The notes: generated from the letters alone by a model not told the origin. 64,000 bases of DNA from Monoplex corrugatus (GCA_030674185.1 JAPXFY010000015.1:16665517-16729516), one strand, 5' to 3'. Numbered from the stretch's first letter, positions 39,041 through 54,300 are shown. Translations and numbers: made by a program.

Positions 39041-42000
39041 ACACTTTTCCTCTAATATCACTTATAGTGAAAAGACGTTAAATTAAAGAACGAACACACA
39101 CACACACACACACAAACACTTGTAATCATAAATAATGAATACGCTGTTGTAAGTAGACTTCTAATTTACAGGTACTGTACAAAAGATTTTCTCACTGGAC
39201 AGATACATTTCCAATAATTCACACATTAAATATCGGTAATAAATAAATGGCAGACGAGACAATTCTAGTTTTTGACGCATCACTCGGTGTGAATCTACAA
39301 TCATACAGTCGTTGTCGTCAGCAAACAATCTTTCCCAGCTTAACTGCTTTGTCTACAAATGGTACTGTCGTGTTTCATGTTTTGGATTTGGTGATGGTGT
39401 TTTTGGCTTTGAAAAAAATATGTTGTACTTGACAATTATCTTTTCGTTAAAGAATGCTGCTGCTTTTTATTTGTTTTTTGTTTGTTTGTTTAGCTGTATT
39501 TTCCCCTTGCTTTTTCCTTTTTCTTTTTTTTTAAATAAGTATTTATATTCTCTGTTCATGCGCTTCTGATTTTGGTTTATCTGAACGCAGGCGTTCGCAG
39601 AAGTTTGGAGTTTGTTCAAGAGGGTTCGTTGCACTGGGACAATTTCATATGCGCTCCCCCAAATCTGCCAGCAGTTATCTGGCAGACTCTCTAAGCCTGC
39701 GCTGACAAGGTCTTTGAAATGGGAAGCGAGGGGAAGAGATCTATGTAACACTAAGCTGACACCACCAGAACAATGGAAACATTAAGATGGGCAGCGACAC
39801 GCTGGTTCTTGATGTTCACGGTTCTACCCGAAAAACCCACCCCTCAAAGAAGAAAACAAAACAACAAAAATTGCCCGTCCCGCGGTTGCATTTTTTATCA
39901 TGTAATAAAAAAACAAGAAACCAAAACGAAACAGAGTAATATTCCTCATGAAGTTACCTTTTCTCTAGCAACCACTTTGGTCTCATCGTCCATCCAGTCC
40001 AGGTCTTCCAGCAGTTCGTTGAACGCCTTCTTCAGCTCCACGATCATCTTCAGGGCCTGGCCACAGACTACACACTTTAGTTAGAGTTTGAGGGGAAATT
40101 GTGTGTTAATTTGGAGTTTGTTTGGTATTTGTTCACGAGGGATTCATCACACTCAGACGATTCCATATGCGCTCCACCCAAATCTGCCAGCAATTATCTG
40201 GCAGACTTCCTGCGCCTGCGCTGTGTTATTGAGTACAAAAGGTAAAGGGAAAGTTCTCCTATAACTGAGCGATAACTTGGCGTCAGAGACCTCAACTTCT
40301 CCCGGTGCTAGCATTATGAGGGCAGTGTTCAGATCCTTTCCCTTGGTGCTTTATTTTCCACGTCTCTAAAAAGAGACAGGTGTCCATGTCCAGCTGGGTG
40401 GACTGGGGCACCGAATAGCAGTAACTACGGTGCCCTCGGTTTGTTCTGATTTGTATTACCTAATTAAAGAAGTATTTAACATCAATCAACCAATTAATTA
40501 ACAGACAAGAAAAATCAGACACAAAAAACAAACAAGCAATGTAATATTACCTACTATATAAATTAAGCATCATAACAGATATTACCTAATTTGTAAATCA
40601 AGTATTATAACTAACAGTCCCTATTACGGAAATCAAGCAATGCAGCTAATATAACCTACTATGCAAATCAAGCAATACAACCAATATTACCTACTATATA
40701 AATCAAGCAATATAACTAATATTACCTACTACATGTATGTAAACCAAGTAACAGAACTAATATTACCTATGTAAATCGAGCAATAGCACTAATATTTCCT
40801 ACTATGTCAATCAAGCAACAGAGATAATATTCTCTATTATATGAATCAATCAATGTAACCAGTATTATCTTGATACTCTCAAAAATGGAAATCAAGCAAT
40901 ACCTTCTATGTAAATCAAGCAACAAAAAATAAATACAAACCAAAAAACTACCATCACGTAGTAGGCAAATCAAGCAACAGAACTAATATTCTCTACCATG
41001 TAAGTTGAACAATACAAATAATATTCCCTACTATGCTAATCAAACAACATGAGTAATATTCCTACTAAGTAAATTAAGCGATAAAACTAAATCAAGCAAT
41101 ATATCTAGCATTCCCTACAATGTAAGTCAAGCAACATTACGAATATATTCTAATATGTGAATCGAACAATAGACGCAATAACCCCTACATGTGCATCAAA
41201 CAATCTATCAATATTACCTGTTGCGTGAATTAGTCAATGTAACTTATATGCCCTACTATGTAAATCAAACAATATAACTAATATTCCTTACTGTGCAAAT
41301 CAGGCAATATAACTAATATTCCTTACTGTGCAAATCAGGCAATATAACTGATATTTCTTACTGTGCAAAGCAGGCAATATAACTTATATTACCTATGATG
41401 TATCCTAAAGCCATAATCGAGATGTGAGCCCGGACCCCGTACAATGTAAGAATTTTAGAACCGAACCATTCACTCGAAGGGGGCTTCTTTTCTGAAGACC
41501 TTCTGCTGTCCAGCTTTCCCCGGAGTTTCGTGCTACCAGTTTTCTCTACTACATCCTTGGCTTGTTCGTCAAGGACCTAGTCAACCAACCAACTCTTCAT
41601 TTTGCAGGGGAGAGAGATGGCACAAATCTTAACATTTCTCGGGTCCAGCACAATAAGGCAGCACCAATCTCTTCCCCCATGCTGCTTCAGCTTCTTCAAC
41701 CTTCAACAGGGTCTGATACTCATTCACAGCTGGGTGGACCAATGGACGCGTGCACAAATTCCCTCCCCCCACCCCACCCGAACCAACACTTACCATGCCC
41801 TTCGCCTCTTCGTCGAAGGCCTGATCCACAAACATATTTCCCACGGCTAATCCCATGTGCGTGGTGGCGTAGAAAGCGCACGTGCGAAATCTGGAGCGTG
41901 CTGCTGCCGTGCCCGAAACCACCTGACATATGACGTCATCATCTGTTAAGGTCAAGGTCGGATAAAACTGCCTAAGACCGAACGAGTGTTTCATTGTGAA

Positions 42001-45000
42001 TGTAATCACGGAAGGAAGGAACAAATAAACAAACTACAGTTTTGTAGCATTGCTTTTCAATGTGGAAGCATCCTTACATGCAGTTGATCAGTTCATCCAT
42101 CACACACGCACATACAAACGTACAAACAACACATACATACACACACCACACACGCATGCGTGCGCGCGCGCGCACAACACACACCCCACACACACACACA
42201 CACAAACCCCGCAAATCCAACCAAATAACAGATCATCCAACTTGATCAACCAACGACCCAATCAACCAATCAATTAACCCCTAATAAACGACCAACGAAA
42301 CCAAACTCGAGAATTATACATACTTTAAAAAGACTTCTGGCTAACTTCCCGGATTTAACCAAAAATAAACTTAACCGAGTCACAATTGTTACACATATTT
42401 TGTCATATTTTTTTACTTTTTGAATTTTGTTTGCCTTGGTGTCGTTTTGTCAGTATGCTTATTTGGTTGTCCTCCTCTTTCTTCTTTTTTCAACACACAG
42501 AATCAAGCACTACCTTCCTATATCTTAAGAGATTTCCCTGTGTAAAACCAAACCTCCAAACCAACTGATCCTACAAATTTCCCCGTACTTAAACCAACCA
42601 TCCAAACACCGATTAATTGTGGAAGTTTTCCTTATCCCTCACATCCAAAAAACTAAGCGTGTTACTCTAAGAACACATGTTTACAAAAACAAACGAAAGA
42701 AATTCCAGTATTTATCTTAACTACCCAAAGCATGCTGAGAAGGCTACAGTCACGTACTTTGTCAAAATCCAGGAAGAAGTCCCTGTACTTTTCGGACAAG
42801 GTGGACGCTCTATTCATGACGATCCTCCACACCACATAGTTGACCACCGTTCTGTTGGATCAAAGAGACCGAGTGCAATTTCACGCGGCAAAACGAACAA
42901 AGGTGGTTATTATCATAAGAAAAAAAATGGCGACATAGTCATCTTCACCACTAGCTATAAAAAAAAAAAAAAAGCAGATTCAAGGCAAATACACGTGACA
43001 GCTGCAACATCATCACAACGCAAGTCGCATCCAGTGCATATTCATCATCATCATCATAATCATCATAATCATCATTATCATCATCACCATCGTCATTCAG
43101 GAAAGACGTTTGAGGGAGAGGTGGACATGGGGAAACTGACCATAGTCAGTGTATAACAATACGTCCTACTACCACGCTGCCCAAATTCTCCCACTGGTTT
43201 CTCTTACGTTAACCATTCTGAAAAGTAAATGTGTGTGTGTGTGTGGGGGGGGGGGGGGGGCGGATTTGGGGGAGGGGATCAATTCCATCATTTCAACGTC
43301 CCATTAATACTTTACCATAACATCTGTAAAGGTTTATTAATGCTGTTGACTGAAGAAGCTTCGAGTTACTCTTATGTTGTTGTTTTTGTTCAAAGCCTAG
43401 CTGCCTGCGCACAGCCGTATCAGGGCTATGACCATCTCAAAAAGCACACAATACCTCACAGGAAAAAGAAAAGAAAGTACACATATCAATGCAGTTGCGC
43501 GCTTAATCTATTTATATACCCATGATGTTGACCATTCCGTTCAATTCATCACCCAGGGGTTAAAAAACAAATCTGGATACAAGTCTCAACATAACTTAAG
43601 GACACTAAACCATATAGGTCTATAGGGAGTAAACATCACACATTTTCTCACTCTCTGTTTCTTTGACACTGAATGTTTCATGGTTCATCTGCTTGTTTTT
43701 TTTTTTTTATTAGTATGCTTATAGTGTATGTGTTGAATAGCAAAAACTAGTGTAAGACAGGTCAAGTGAGACAAAGTGCTGTTATCTTTAACTAATGGTG
43801 TTTTGAAGTTTAAGCACACACCTCTCTCCCCATCGATCGATTTTTCAAAAAGAAAAAAAAATAAAGAAAGAAACAGAAATGAAGACTGAACTTGACTGCT
43901 TTCTCACTTAGCTTGTTAAACCCAAGAGGCAGGGACTTTATTGCTTTCACGCTGATCTTCTTAACGGTATAAAAACAAGAACACGCCAGAAATCGGCTTT
44001 GACGGTCCAAGGGAAATAACCGCTGATTGTCAGTGTGTCAGACTCTGACACAGTTTGCTCTCTTGGGAGAAGAGCTGGAAGTTTGTGCTATGTTCATTCC
44101 TTGGCGTCGTGTCAAGCTGTATTGTTATCCGCTTTGTCGTGTTGCACATTGCTGTCTTTTGTGATGTTGCATTGTACAATTTAATGCTATTATTCTAATT
44201 ACTTACAGCTGACCATTTCATTGTCATGAAGATTCTCCAGTCCTGTCTGTTCTAGGCAAGCCTCTGAATGTATCTAACACTTATCTGGGTATATAAACAT
44301 CTGGTTCGGCAGGCATGCGTTGTTGAACTGTACTGTATTGTAAGGCTTATGGAGTGTTCTGAACTTACGGTTTTTGTGCTTTGTATCTGCTTCTATACTA
44401 GCTGAATGGGTGGCGCAAACTATATTAGATTTGAGAAGTTCCACAACATGGGAGATAATTTCTACGTGACTGTTAAGAGTTATGTCCTTTAATAATATTA
44501 TAAAAATTCTCCCTGCTTCCCTCTTATTTCTTTGGTGTATTGTAAGGCGTTTTTGTTGAACTGCACTGTATTGAATTGTATTGTACTGTATGTATTGTAT
44601 GTAGTTTTTGGATTAAAATGTATTGCATCGAGTTGCAGTGTTGTGTTGTGTGGCGAAATGTCAGGCTCGCAAGCCACAGGCAGCGACTTCGAACAAATGT
44701 TAAGTTGCGTTAAAACCTAGTCTTCTCAACCCCAATTTTACTGTGCCATCGTGATGCTTGTGTAAGTGTACATTCAAGTAAGCCAGCCCTCGCACCCTTT
44801 ACCATGTTCTCAACTCCAGGCTCTCACCTGAGAAAGACATCCCGTCTGCATTATCTGTATGGCAGACATGGACATAAAACCTGAATTCATTATTATACCA
44901 AGGGGACTGAAAGTCTATCGACAAGAATGATCACTATGTACATTGTCTGTCTTGCTGACAGACTTTTGACAAAGACACTGACACATGTGGATACAAATGA

Positions 45001-47762
45001 ATACAATGCGATTAACCCCTAGATTTCGATGTACGTATTACACTGAATACTTGTCTATTACATTTATTGATTGCACACTGTGCGTATTTCAAGATAACTG
45101 TAAATGTAAAAAATTAATTGACAAAAGGAAGTTTTCAATAATAATTAAAGTGCAATACAATTTAATGTAGCTCAACTCAGTGCAACCCACTGTAACTTAC
45201 TGCAGTATGTTACAAAATAGCACTCTCAGAAATCCGTTTGGGTCTTTGATTTCCTCTTTCTCTATTATTTATTTATAAATCATACATTTATGGGCATGCT
45301 TATGACTTATGCCGTAATCTTTTTGGATCCTCCCCACAGTGCATTTGTGGCATAAATGTGTGGATGGAATTCCTTCCGAGCACAGAGAAACTGAAATAAA
45401 GCTGACTTCCAAAACCACTATGATTTTTCTTTGATACACAGCCCGCAGCAATCATTTCTTGGTCTGATTAAATAATCAGCACACAGACAAACCTATCAGG
45501 GGTGTTGTTGAGCAGCTCAAGAAGCCTGGTGTAGTACTCTGGGGCCCTGTTGACGATGGGCTCTTCAGCGTCAAGGGTCACGTTCACGTCACTATTGTTG
45601 AAGATCTGGCTGAAATATCTTATCCATCGATCGCCTGCACGAAGTACACAAGGTTCATCTTTTTACGCTTTTCTCAACAGCATCAACAATGACTCTACTT
45701 TCATGCCACATAGTTATTCACATAATTCACAGCGCCTCGTGAATAATGTATGATGAACATAAAATGATTTAAACACACTTCCATCATTATTATTCATGAA
45801 ACCCGCGTTACAAAATGAAAAGGCATGACTGTATAAAACTACAGGAAAAAACCCAACAATTCAGATATACCGTCCGCTTCCTTCTTCCTACTATACACAC
45901 ACCGCATTTCGTCACAGTCTTCCCATCCCTAGACACGTACATCTACTGATCATTCTGCTTAAAATCACTGTACATATCTTGTCAATTACTGTCACAAGTC
46001 TTTTGCTCAATGCCTGGAAAAAGTGATGAACCTGTTGACTAGTTCTTCTGAGTTCTCTTCTGCCTGCAGCTCACGTCCAAACCAGGAGAGTAACGATGTT
46101 ACAAGCAACTGAAGATCAAATTTATTCAACGGCAAAACCAGCAGCAAAGTCAGTGACGCAATTGTCAGTGTTTTCATACATAAAAACAGTGTTTTCATAC
46201 ATAAAAACAGTTTATACATAAAACAGTCCTACACTACTGCATATAAATAGATATGATCTGCGCATTTATATTTTCTGTATCGCTTTCCTCGCCCCTGCAT
46301 CACTCTGGCTCTAAGCTTCCCACTGTATATAAAGCCAAAAGAACATTACTGGAATCTTACAGCCACAGTTCAGGAAGGAATGTAATGGACTAGCTTTAAC
46401 ATGAAAAGACATGTTTCATTTTAGATCCAAGAATTTCTCAGAACAACAGAGATCATTCCTAACTAATTTATAACACATGAACAACATAATTTACATCAAG
46501 TCGTTTTAGAATCTTACAGAAAAACATGGCTCAGAACAGAATTACTGAATTAACTTAACCATATAAACAGAGTGTGTATTTACACCATTTCATTTTAAAG
46601 TCTTACAGAACAACAAGTCGTACTGAGGTCAGTTAACATGTGAACACTGCGTATTAACATTACATCTCTTCACTCTAAAATATTATTGGACACGAAGGAA
46701 AATAAAACGCACTACAGCAACACTAACTCGTAAAACGCTTCCAGGCCTAATTACGTCAGACCATTCTAAAAGATAGCGGACATTCTAGACATATCAAGGC
46801 CCCATGAAAATAAATACTGGAAAAGTCCAAAACAAATGAGATTGCAGCGCTCTCACATTAAAAAAAAAAAAACTATAGAGTTAAAGGTTTCATTCAGATT
46901 TACTGGTAAAATCTCCCACAATTAAAATCTAAAACTGACCAATCGCTCAAATAAAACAGAACTAGCGTGAATACGCCACATTTACCTCCTTATTCCTGCA
47001 TCATTCCGCAATTTGTGAAACCCAAAATTCACAAATGTAATAAACTGTAAATAGTTTATAAAGATGTTAATGGCCTGAGAATAAATGTCGATGTAGAGAA
47101 CACTTTGGATCAAGGTAATTGTCCATAATATGATAGTAATATCATAATGATGATAAATATTTCTTGAGTGTTTAATCTTCTTCACAAAGACGAGGGATGG
47201 AACACTTGGCGAGATGAGAACGGGACCCGACTATGTACACATACACATACGCATAGACACATGTGTACGCACACACAGAAAATGTGTCAGTGTTTTCTGT
47301 GAATGAATATGGATACGTGTCTGTGTGCACGTTTGTATTTATATGTCGAGGGGTATATAGGTACATCTGTTTGCACGCGTGTGTGAGCGTATATCAAAAA
47401 CGCATGTGCATGCATGTATGAGATGGACATACAAGCAGGCAAACAGTCGGACAGACAGACAGACGAAAACACAGACAGTGCCCCAGTTACACAAACAAAC
47501 ATACACACACAGAGACAGTGCCCAGAAAGACAAACACATATACATGGTGCACCAGAGAGGCAGACACAGACAGACAGTACTCCTCAAGAACAGACAGACA
47601 GACACACTTAGATGGCGCCGCAGAAAGACAGACACACAGACGGTATCCCAAATAAACACAAACAGACGGTGCCCACGACAGACAGACAGATACAGATAAG
47701 ACAGACAGAAAGACAGACGGACTGACAGGCACACATGCGCGCGCGCGCACACACCACACACA

Positions 47763-47846
<84 letters not shown>

Positions 47847-48168
47847 AGTGCCCCACACAAAAAACACAAACACAGCACGTACCCCTGAAAAATTTCTGGC
47901 CAGTTCAGGCAAGGTGTAGAGATTATACAGTTTCTCGTTGTCACGGCGTTCTTCAGAGGGCACACTGATCTGTTTAGTCCCCCAGGAAACAAGAAATGAA
48001 TAAATAAATATATGACCAAATAATTGAATAAACGAACAAACAAATGAATAAAGAAATAGATATATAAGCGGAGTTTCCGACTTTTTCTCTGTGTTACTTT
48101 TATACCATCCACTCCTTTCCAACACCACTGCTACAGCGTAACACACAGACACAAACACAAACACACAC

Positions 48169-48221
<53 letters not shown>

Positions 48222-48309
48222 CCACACACACACTTAATGAGACATACAACAGCCACGAACACGCACACGCGTACACACACACACACACACACACAACACA
48301 CACACACAC

Positions 48310-48354
<45 letters not shown>

Positions 48355-51300
48355 CACATTTAAAGAACCATATATACAATAACTGCACACGCACACACAC
48401 ACAACGCACGCACACACACACAACGCACGCACACACACACAGTTGCCGTCCTCCTGCCCCGTCCACAAACCCACAGCTTTCATGCGGAAAAAAACCATCA
48501 TCACAACAACAAAACAAAAAAATAAATAAACAAACAACAAAACAAACCAATAAAAACCAAACAATCAGCCAACCAACTAAACAAGCAAACCACCAACTCA
48601 CATTAGCCAGCTCGATCTCAAAGTCAACAACTGCCTTGATGTCGTCGTCCACAGAAGAGGGATCTGCGCCCAGTTCCAGAGCGATGTTACGCATCAGAGT
48701 TTCGTAAGCCACCAGGTTGGAATCGTTACGTGGAACCAGAAAATACTTACGACCTGGCAAGGCGAACCCAGGCTGATCCAGCTGATAGAAAGAAAAAAAA
48801 AAAGATTCCGATTCCGATGATTTAATCATTTTGGCCATACCTCCTTTTCAAGGGGCGAGAAATACAAAGGTAATCATTTTGGCCATACCTCCTTTTCAAG
48901 GGGTGTGAATTACAATGGTAATCACTTTGGCCATACTTCCTTTTCAAGGGGTGAGAAATACAATTGTAATCATTTTGGCCATACCTCCTTTTCAAGGGGT
49001 GAGAAATACAAAGGTAATCATTTTGGCCATACCTCCTTTTCAAGGGGTGTGAATTACAATGGTAATCACTTTGGCCATACTTCCTTTTCAAGGGGTGTGA
49101 ATTACAATGGTAATCACTTTGGCCATACTTACTTTTCAAGGGGTGAGAAATACAAAGGTAATCATTTTGGCCATACCTCCTTTTCAAGGGGTGTGAATTA
49201 CAATGGTAATCATTTTGGCCATACCTCCTTTTCAAGGGGTGTGGAATTACAATGGTAATCATTTTGGCCATACCTCCTTTTCAAGGGGTGAGAAATACAA
49301 TTGTAATCATTTTGGCCATACCTCCTTTTCAAGGGGTGTGAATTACAATGGTAATCATTTTGGCCATACTTCCTTTTCAAGGTGTGAGAAATACAATTGT
49401 AATCACTTTGGCCATACCTCCTTTTCAAGGGGTGTGAATTAAATGTTAATCTTTTTGGCCATACCTCCTTTTCAAGGGGTGAGAAATACAATTGTAATCA
49501 CTTTGGCCATACCTCCTTTTCAAGGGGTGTGAATTAAATGTTAATCTTTTTGGCCATACCTCCTTTTCAAGGGGTGGAAGTACAATGGTAATCATTTGGC
49601 CATACCTCCTTTTCAAGGGGTGGAAGTACAATGGTAATCATTTTGGCCATACCTCCTTTTCAAGGGGTGGAAGTACAATGGTAATCATTTTGGCCATACC
49701 TCCTTTTCAAGGGGTGAGAAATACAATGTTAATCTTTTTGGCCATACCTCCTTTTCAAGGGGTGAGAAGTACAATGGTAATCATTTTGGCCATACCTCCT
49801 TTTCAAGGGGTGAGAAATACAATGGTAATCATTTTGGCCATACCTCCTTTTCAAGGGGTGAGAAATACAATGGTAATCATTTTGGCCATACCTCCTTTTC
49901 AAGGGGTGAGAAATACAATGGTAATCATTTTGGCGGTACCTCCTTTTCAAGGGGTGTGAATTACAATGGTAATCATTTTGGCCATACCTCCTTTCAAGGG
50001 GTGAGAAATACAATGGTAATCATTTTGGCCATACCTCCTTTTTAAGGGGTGAGAAATACAATGGTAATCATTTTGGCGATACCTCTTTTTCAAGGGGTGT
50101 GAATTACAATGGTAATCATTTTGGCCATACCTCCTTTTCAAGGGGTGAGAAATACAATGGTAATCATTTTGGCCATACCTCCTTTTCAAGGGTGAGAAAT
50201 ACAATGGTAATCATTTTGGCGATACCTCCTTTTCAAGGGGTGTGAATTACAATGGTAATCATTTTGGCCATACCTCCTTTTCAAGGGGTGAGAAATACAA
50301 TGGTAATCATTTTGACGATACCTCTTTTTCAAGGGATGTGAAATACAATGGTAATCACTTTGGCCATACCTCCTTTTCAAGGGGTGAGAAATACAATGGT
50401 AATCATTTTGGCCATACCTCCTTTTCAAGGGTGAGAAATACAATGGTAATCATTTTGGCCATACCTCCTTTTCAAGGGGTGAGAAATACAATGGTAATCA
50501 TTTTGGCGATACCTCCTTTTCAGGGGTGTGAATTACAATGGTAATCATTTTGGCCATACCTCCTTTTCAAGGGGTGAGAAATACAATGGTAATCATTTTG
50601 GCGATACCTCTTTTCAAGGGGTGTGAATTACAATGGTAATCATTTTGGCCATACCTCCTTTTCAAGGGGTGAGAAATACAATGGTAATCATTTTGGCCAT
50701 ACCTCTTTTTCAAGGGGTGTGAAATACAATGGTAATCACTTTGGCCATACCTCCTTTTCAAGGGTGAGAAATACAATTGTAATCATTTTGGCCATACCTC
50801 TTTTCAAGGGTGTTGAAATACAATGGTAATCATTTTGGCGATACCTCTTTTCAAGGGGTGTGAAATACAATGGCAAATTTCAATCGTAAACTCAGCAAAA
50901 TCTCTTATGCATTGACAGTACTCATCGAGAAAATGTAAGCAGTCATAAAACAAAAACGACAAAGTGAAATGTAACGATATATATGAAACAGCTTTCACTC
51001 TTCCTTGAGATTTAGGTAAGAGTAGTGACATCTTCGTAACCATTTCTTGTTGAGAGCTGTAAAGTTTTGACTTGTTTGGGGAATTCTCAGAAAACCCGCA
51101 ACTTCATTTCTTTCCTCTGCCATTGGACATCAACAAACATCATACGGACTTCATCCTCAGTGTAACAGTTAACCTGTCTTTTCGTTTATGAAAGTTCCTG
51201 GATATCAAGAAGTGTGTTGCTTTTGTTTATTAAAAAAATCAAGGTGTAAAAAACCGGTGTTTTACAAACTGCTTCAAGCAGGGAGTTATACACTGTAAAT

Positions 51301-54300
51301 GGTAAGACTTGGAGTAACAATCTACGAGTCAGTGACTGATTCACTTCTCCGATAAATTCTGAAACTTCAAGCTGTATTGAACCTTATGATTATTTCAATG
51401 TGTATGAACAGACACATCAAGCAAACACTGATGAGACTGAAGGAAGAAGTACGTGTGTGTACTGAAATGTGTGAGCTGTAAACTTAGTAACTTTAATTAC
51501 TGATCTATTTGTTTTCTTTGCTGTGGACCTCAGACACAAAAAGTTCAGATTACATTTTCCCTTTTTTTTCTCCTTTTTATTTGTCACCTCTATTCCTCTG
51601 TCTGATTTTGAGTACTATACATATCTGGTCCTTGTCTTTAAACACACCAAATCGCATTACAATGAGCATGCACTAACTGTATGGCCGTCTATAAATGGAC
51701 AAATGACATGTTCTGAGCACGTTCCATTTTGCATTACGCCAGAAAAGGTACACTCAGTGAAATGCTGGTTGTACATTTTTGTGAAATGACCAATCATCGA
51801 AGGTGTAACATGTGATGCAGGCATGCCATTTTGTGTTCAAGAATTGATGTGTCAGGAATTTTTTCCGACATTTAACCCGTAGCAGTTTTCGGAAGCAGCA
51901 AAAAATGAAGTGAACGGTAATTGGTCGACATGAGTGCGTGTTTTGATTAGTAGTAAATAGTAGTATAGTAGGCCTTCGTCAGTAGGCGTCGACTATGGAT
52001 GATGCGGCCTAGTGTCGTGTTGAATCTTTGACAGACAATCGTAAACATTGACTATTATGTAGTCTCACGACCAGTGTTGTTCATCGGGAAATTGATGGGA
52101 CGGTAACAGCAGAAGTGATCCTCTATCTCCCTCTCTCTCTGGGATGCGGCAGCCAGCAGGTCGCACTGCTGAGGTCGGTCCATGCCTCTGTTTTCGCTCT
52201 TCTTCGGCGACGGTCCCCTTGTGTACCTCAAAAATGTCCTTGAACTGAGAGCTGTGATGAATCACGTGAACAAACCAAGCACGTTCGCACTGTTTCACTT
52301 TTTCTAGCGTTCTTCTTGCACGCTCCATCCAAACTCGTCAGTCATGTGTTCGAGAGAGAAAAAACAAAACTATCAAAAAATGTACTCACAGAGTTAGAAT
52401 AGCAAAACATAACAGAATGACATAACAACAAAATATTTCTATTTTCGGGTTTTCTTTTCTGTAGTATGCCATTTTGAAGATTAAAATTATACATAATAAA
52501 ATCACTACACTACATTTCATTTCACATTGACTCACCACTAAAATCCTAGAGCTGGAGTTCTTCAGGTCCACCCCTACGTAGAAGCCGACGACAGGGAAGT
52601 TATGGAACATGTTGAGGCGGGTCAGAAGGTCTGTCAGGCTGTAGCTGCTGCTGTCCCAGTTAGACGTTATCATGGGCCATCCCCCAAGTTGTGCTATGAA
52701 CGCTCTGAGGGGCGCGTCTCCAACCTCCTCGATCTTCTCTGTTGACAGACAGATTGAGGTGGTGGTGTGTTGTTTCGTGTTGATTTGTATTGTGTTGTGC
52801 TATGGTGTGCTGTGCTATGTTGTGTTGTTCTGTTGTGTTGGGCTGAACCGTACTGCGCTGTGTGCAGTATTATGTCGTGTCGAACTGGCATGCGTTATGT
52901 TGTCTTGTGTTGGTCGTATCGCACATAAAGCGCTGCACTGCGGTGAAGTCGATTCCATCGTTATGTTCTGTCTATAGCGGTCCAGAATGAGAGTAGAGTT
53001 CAGAGAGGTTAGGGAATAACAATGCTATAGAGCAGAGACCTTGTGGAATACAGACCTTGGATAACACAGACCTTAAGGAACATAAACCTGAGGGAACACA
53101 GACAAGGCAAACACAAATCTGGGTGAACAGACTTTGGAGAGCACACGCTTGAGGAACACAGACCTAGTGAAACAAATTTAGAGGGAACAGATCTGAGGAA
53201 ACATACACTTGGGGAAAACACAGATCTGAGGGAACATATACCTGGGAGTACGCAGACATGGGCAATACAGACCTAAGGGAACACAGACCAAGGAACAGAG
53301 ACCTGCAGGAAGACAGGCAGGTAGTGAAACACAGACACTGGACAAGACAGACCTGCTGGAAACACGGAATACGAGGGAAACTCAGATCTAGGGGAATATG
53401 GACCGTGAGGAATGGGGGGAGGGGGGGGGGGGGGGGGGGCGTGGAGGCTGTGAGGGGAGGCTAGACTAGGAACAAACACATGGAACAAGGTTTTGGGAGG
53501 CAAAGACCGACAACACAGATGGTGGAGAAATGAAAAAGGGTTCTGTGTATACTGAAATTGACTACCATCTGTCTTACATTTGTTTACCAGTTACTATGAC
53601 ATTTGTACTTACCCAGTCCCCTGTTACATGATGACATTTGTACTTACCCAGCCCCTTGTTACATGATGACATTTGTACTTACCCAGCCCCTGTTACATGA
53701 TGACATTTGTACTTACCCAGCCCCTTGTTACATGATGACATTTGTACTTACCCAGCCCCTTGTTACATGATGACATTTGTACTTACCCAGTCCCTTGTTA
53801 CATGATGACATTTGTAATTACCCAGTCCCTTGTTACATGATGACATTTGTACTTACCCAGTCCCTGTTACATGATGACATTTGTAATTACCCAGTCCCTT
53901 GTTACATGATGACATTTGTACTTACCCAGTCCCTGTTACATGATGACATTTGTACTTACCCAGTCCCTGTTACATGATGACATTTGTAATTACCCAGTCC
54001 CTTGTTACATGATGACATTTGTACTTACCCAGTCCCCTGTTACATGATGACATTTGTACTTACCCAGTCCCCTGTTACATGATGACATTTGTACTTACCC
54101 AGTCCCCTGTTACATGATGACATTTGTACTTACCCAGTCCCCTGTTACATGATGACATTTGTACTTACCCAGTCCCCTGTTACATGATGACATTTGTACT
54201 TACCCAGTCCCCTGTTACATGATGACATTTGTACTTACCCAGTCCCCTGTTACATGATGACATTTGTAATTACCCAGTCCCCTGTTACATGATGACATTT

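Noticed and set aside
47339..48838. Long minus-strand frames rich in Val-Cys and Ser across CA tracts
   Set aside because: They are translations of dinucleotide and GACA repeats. Only the part at 48602-48781 is a real exon.
48826..50872. CRISPR-like array
   Set aside because: Units are contiguous and there are no unique spacers. This is an animal satellite.
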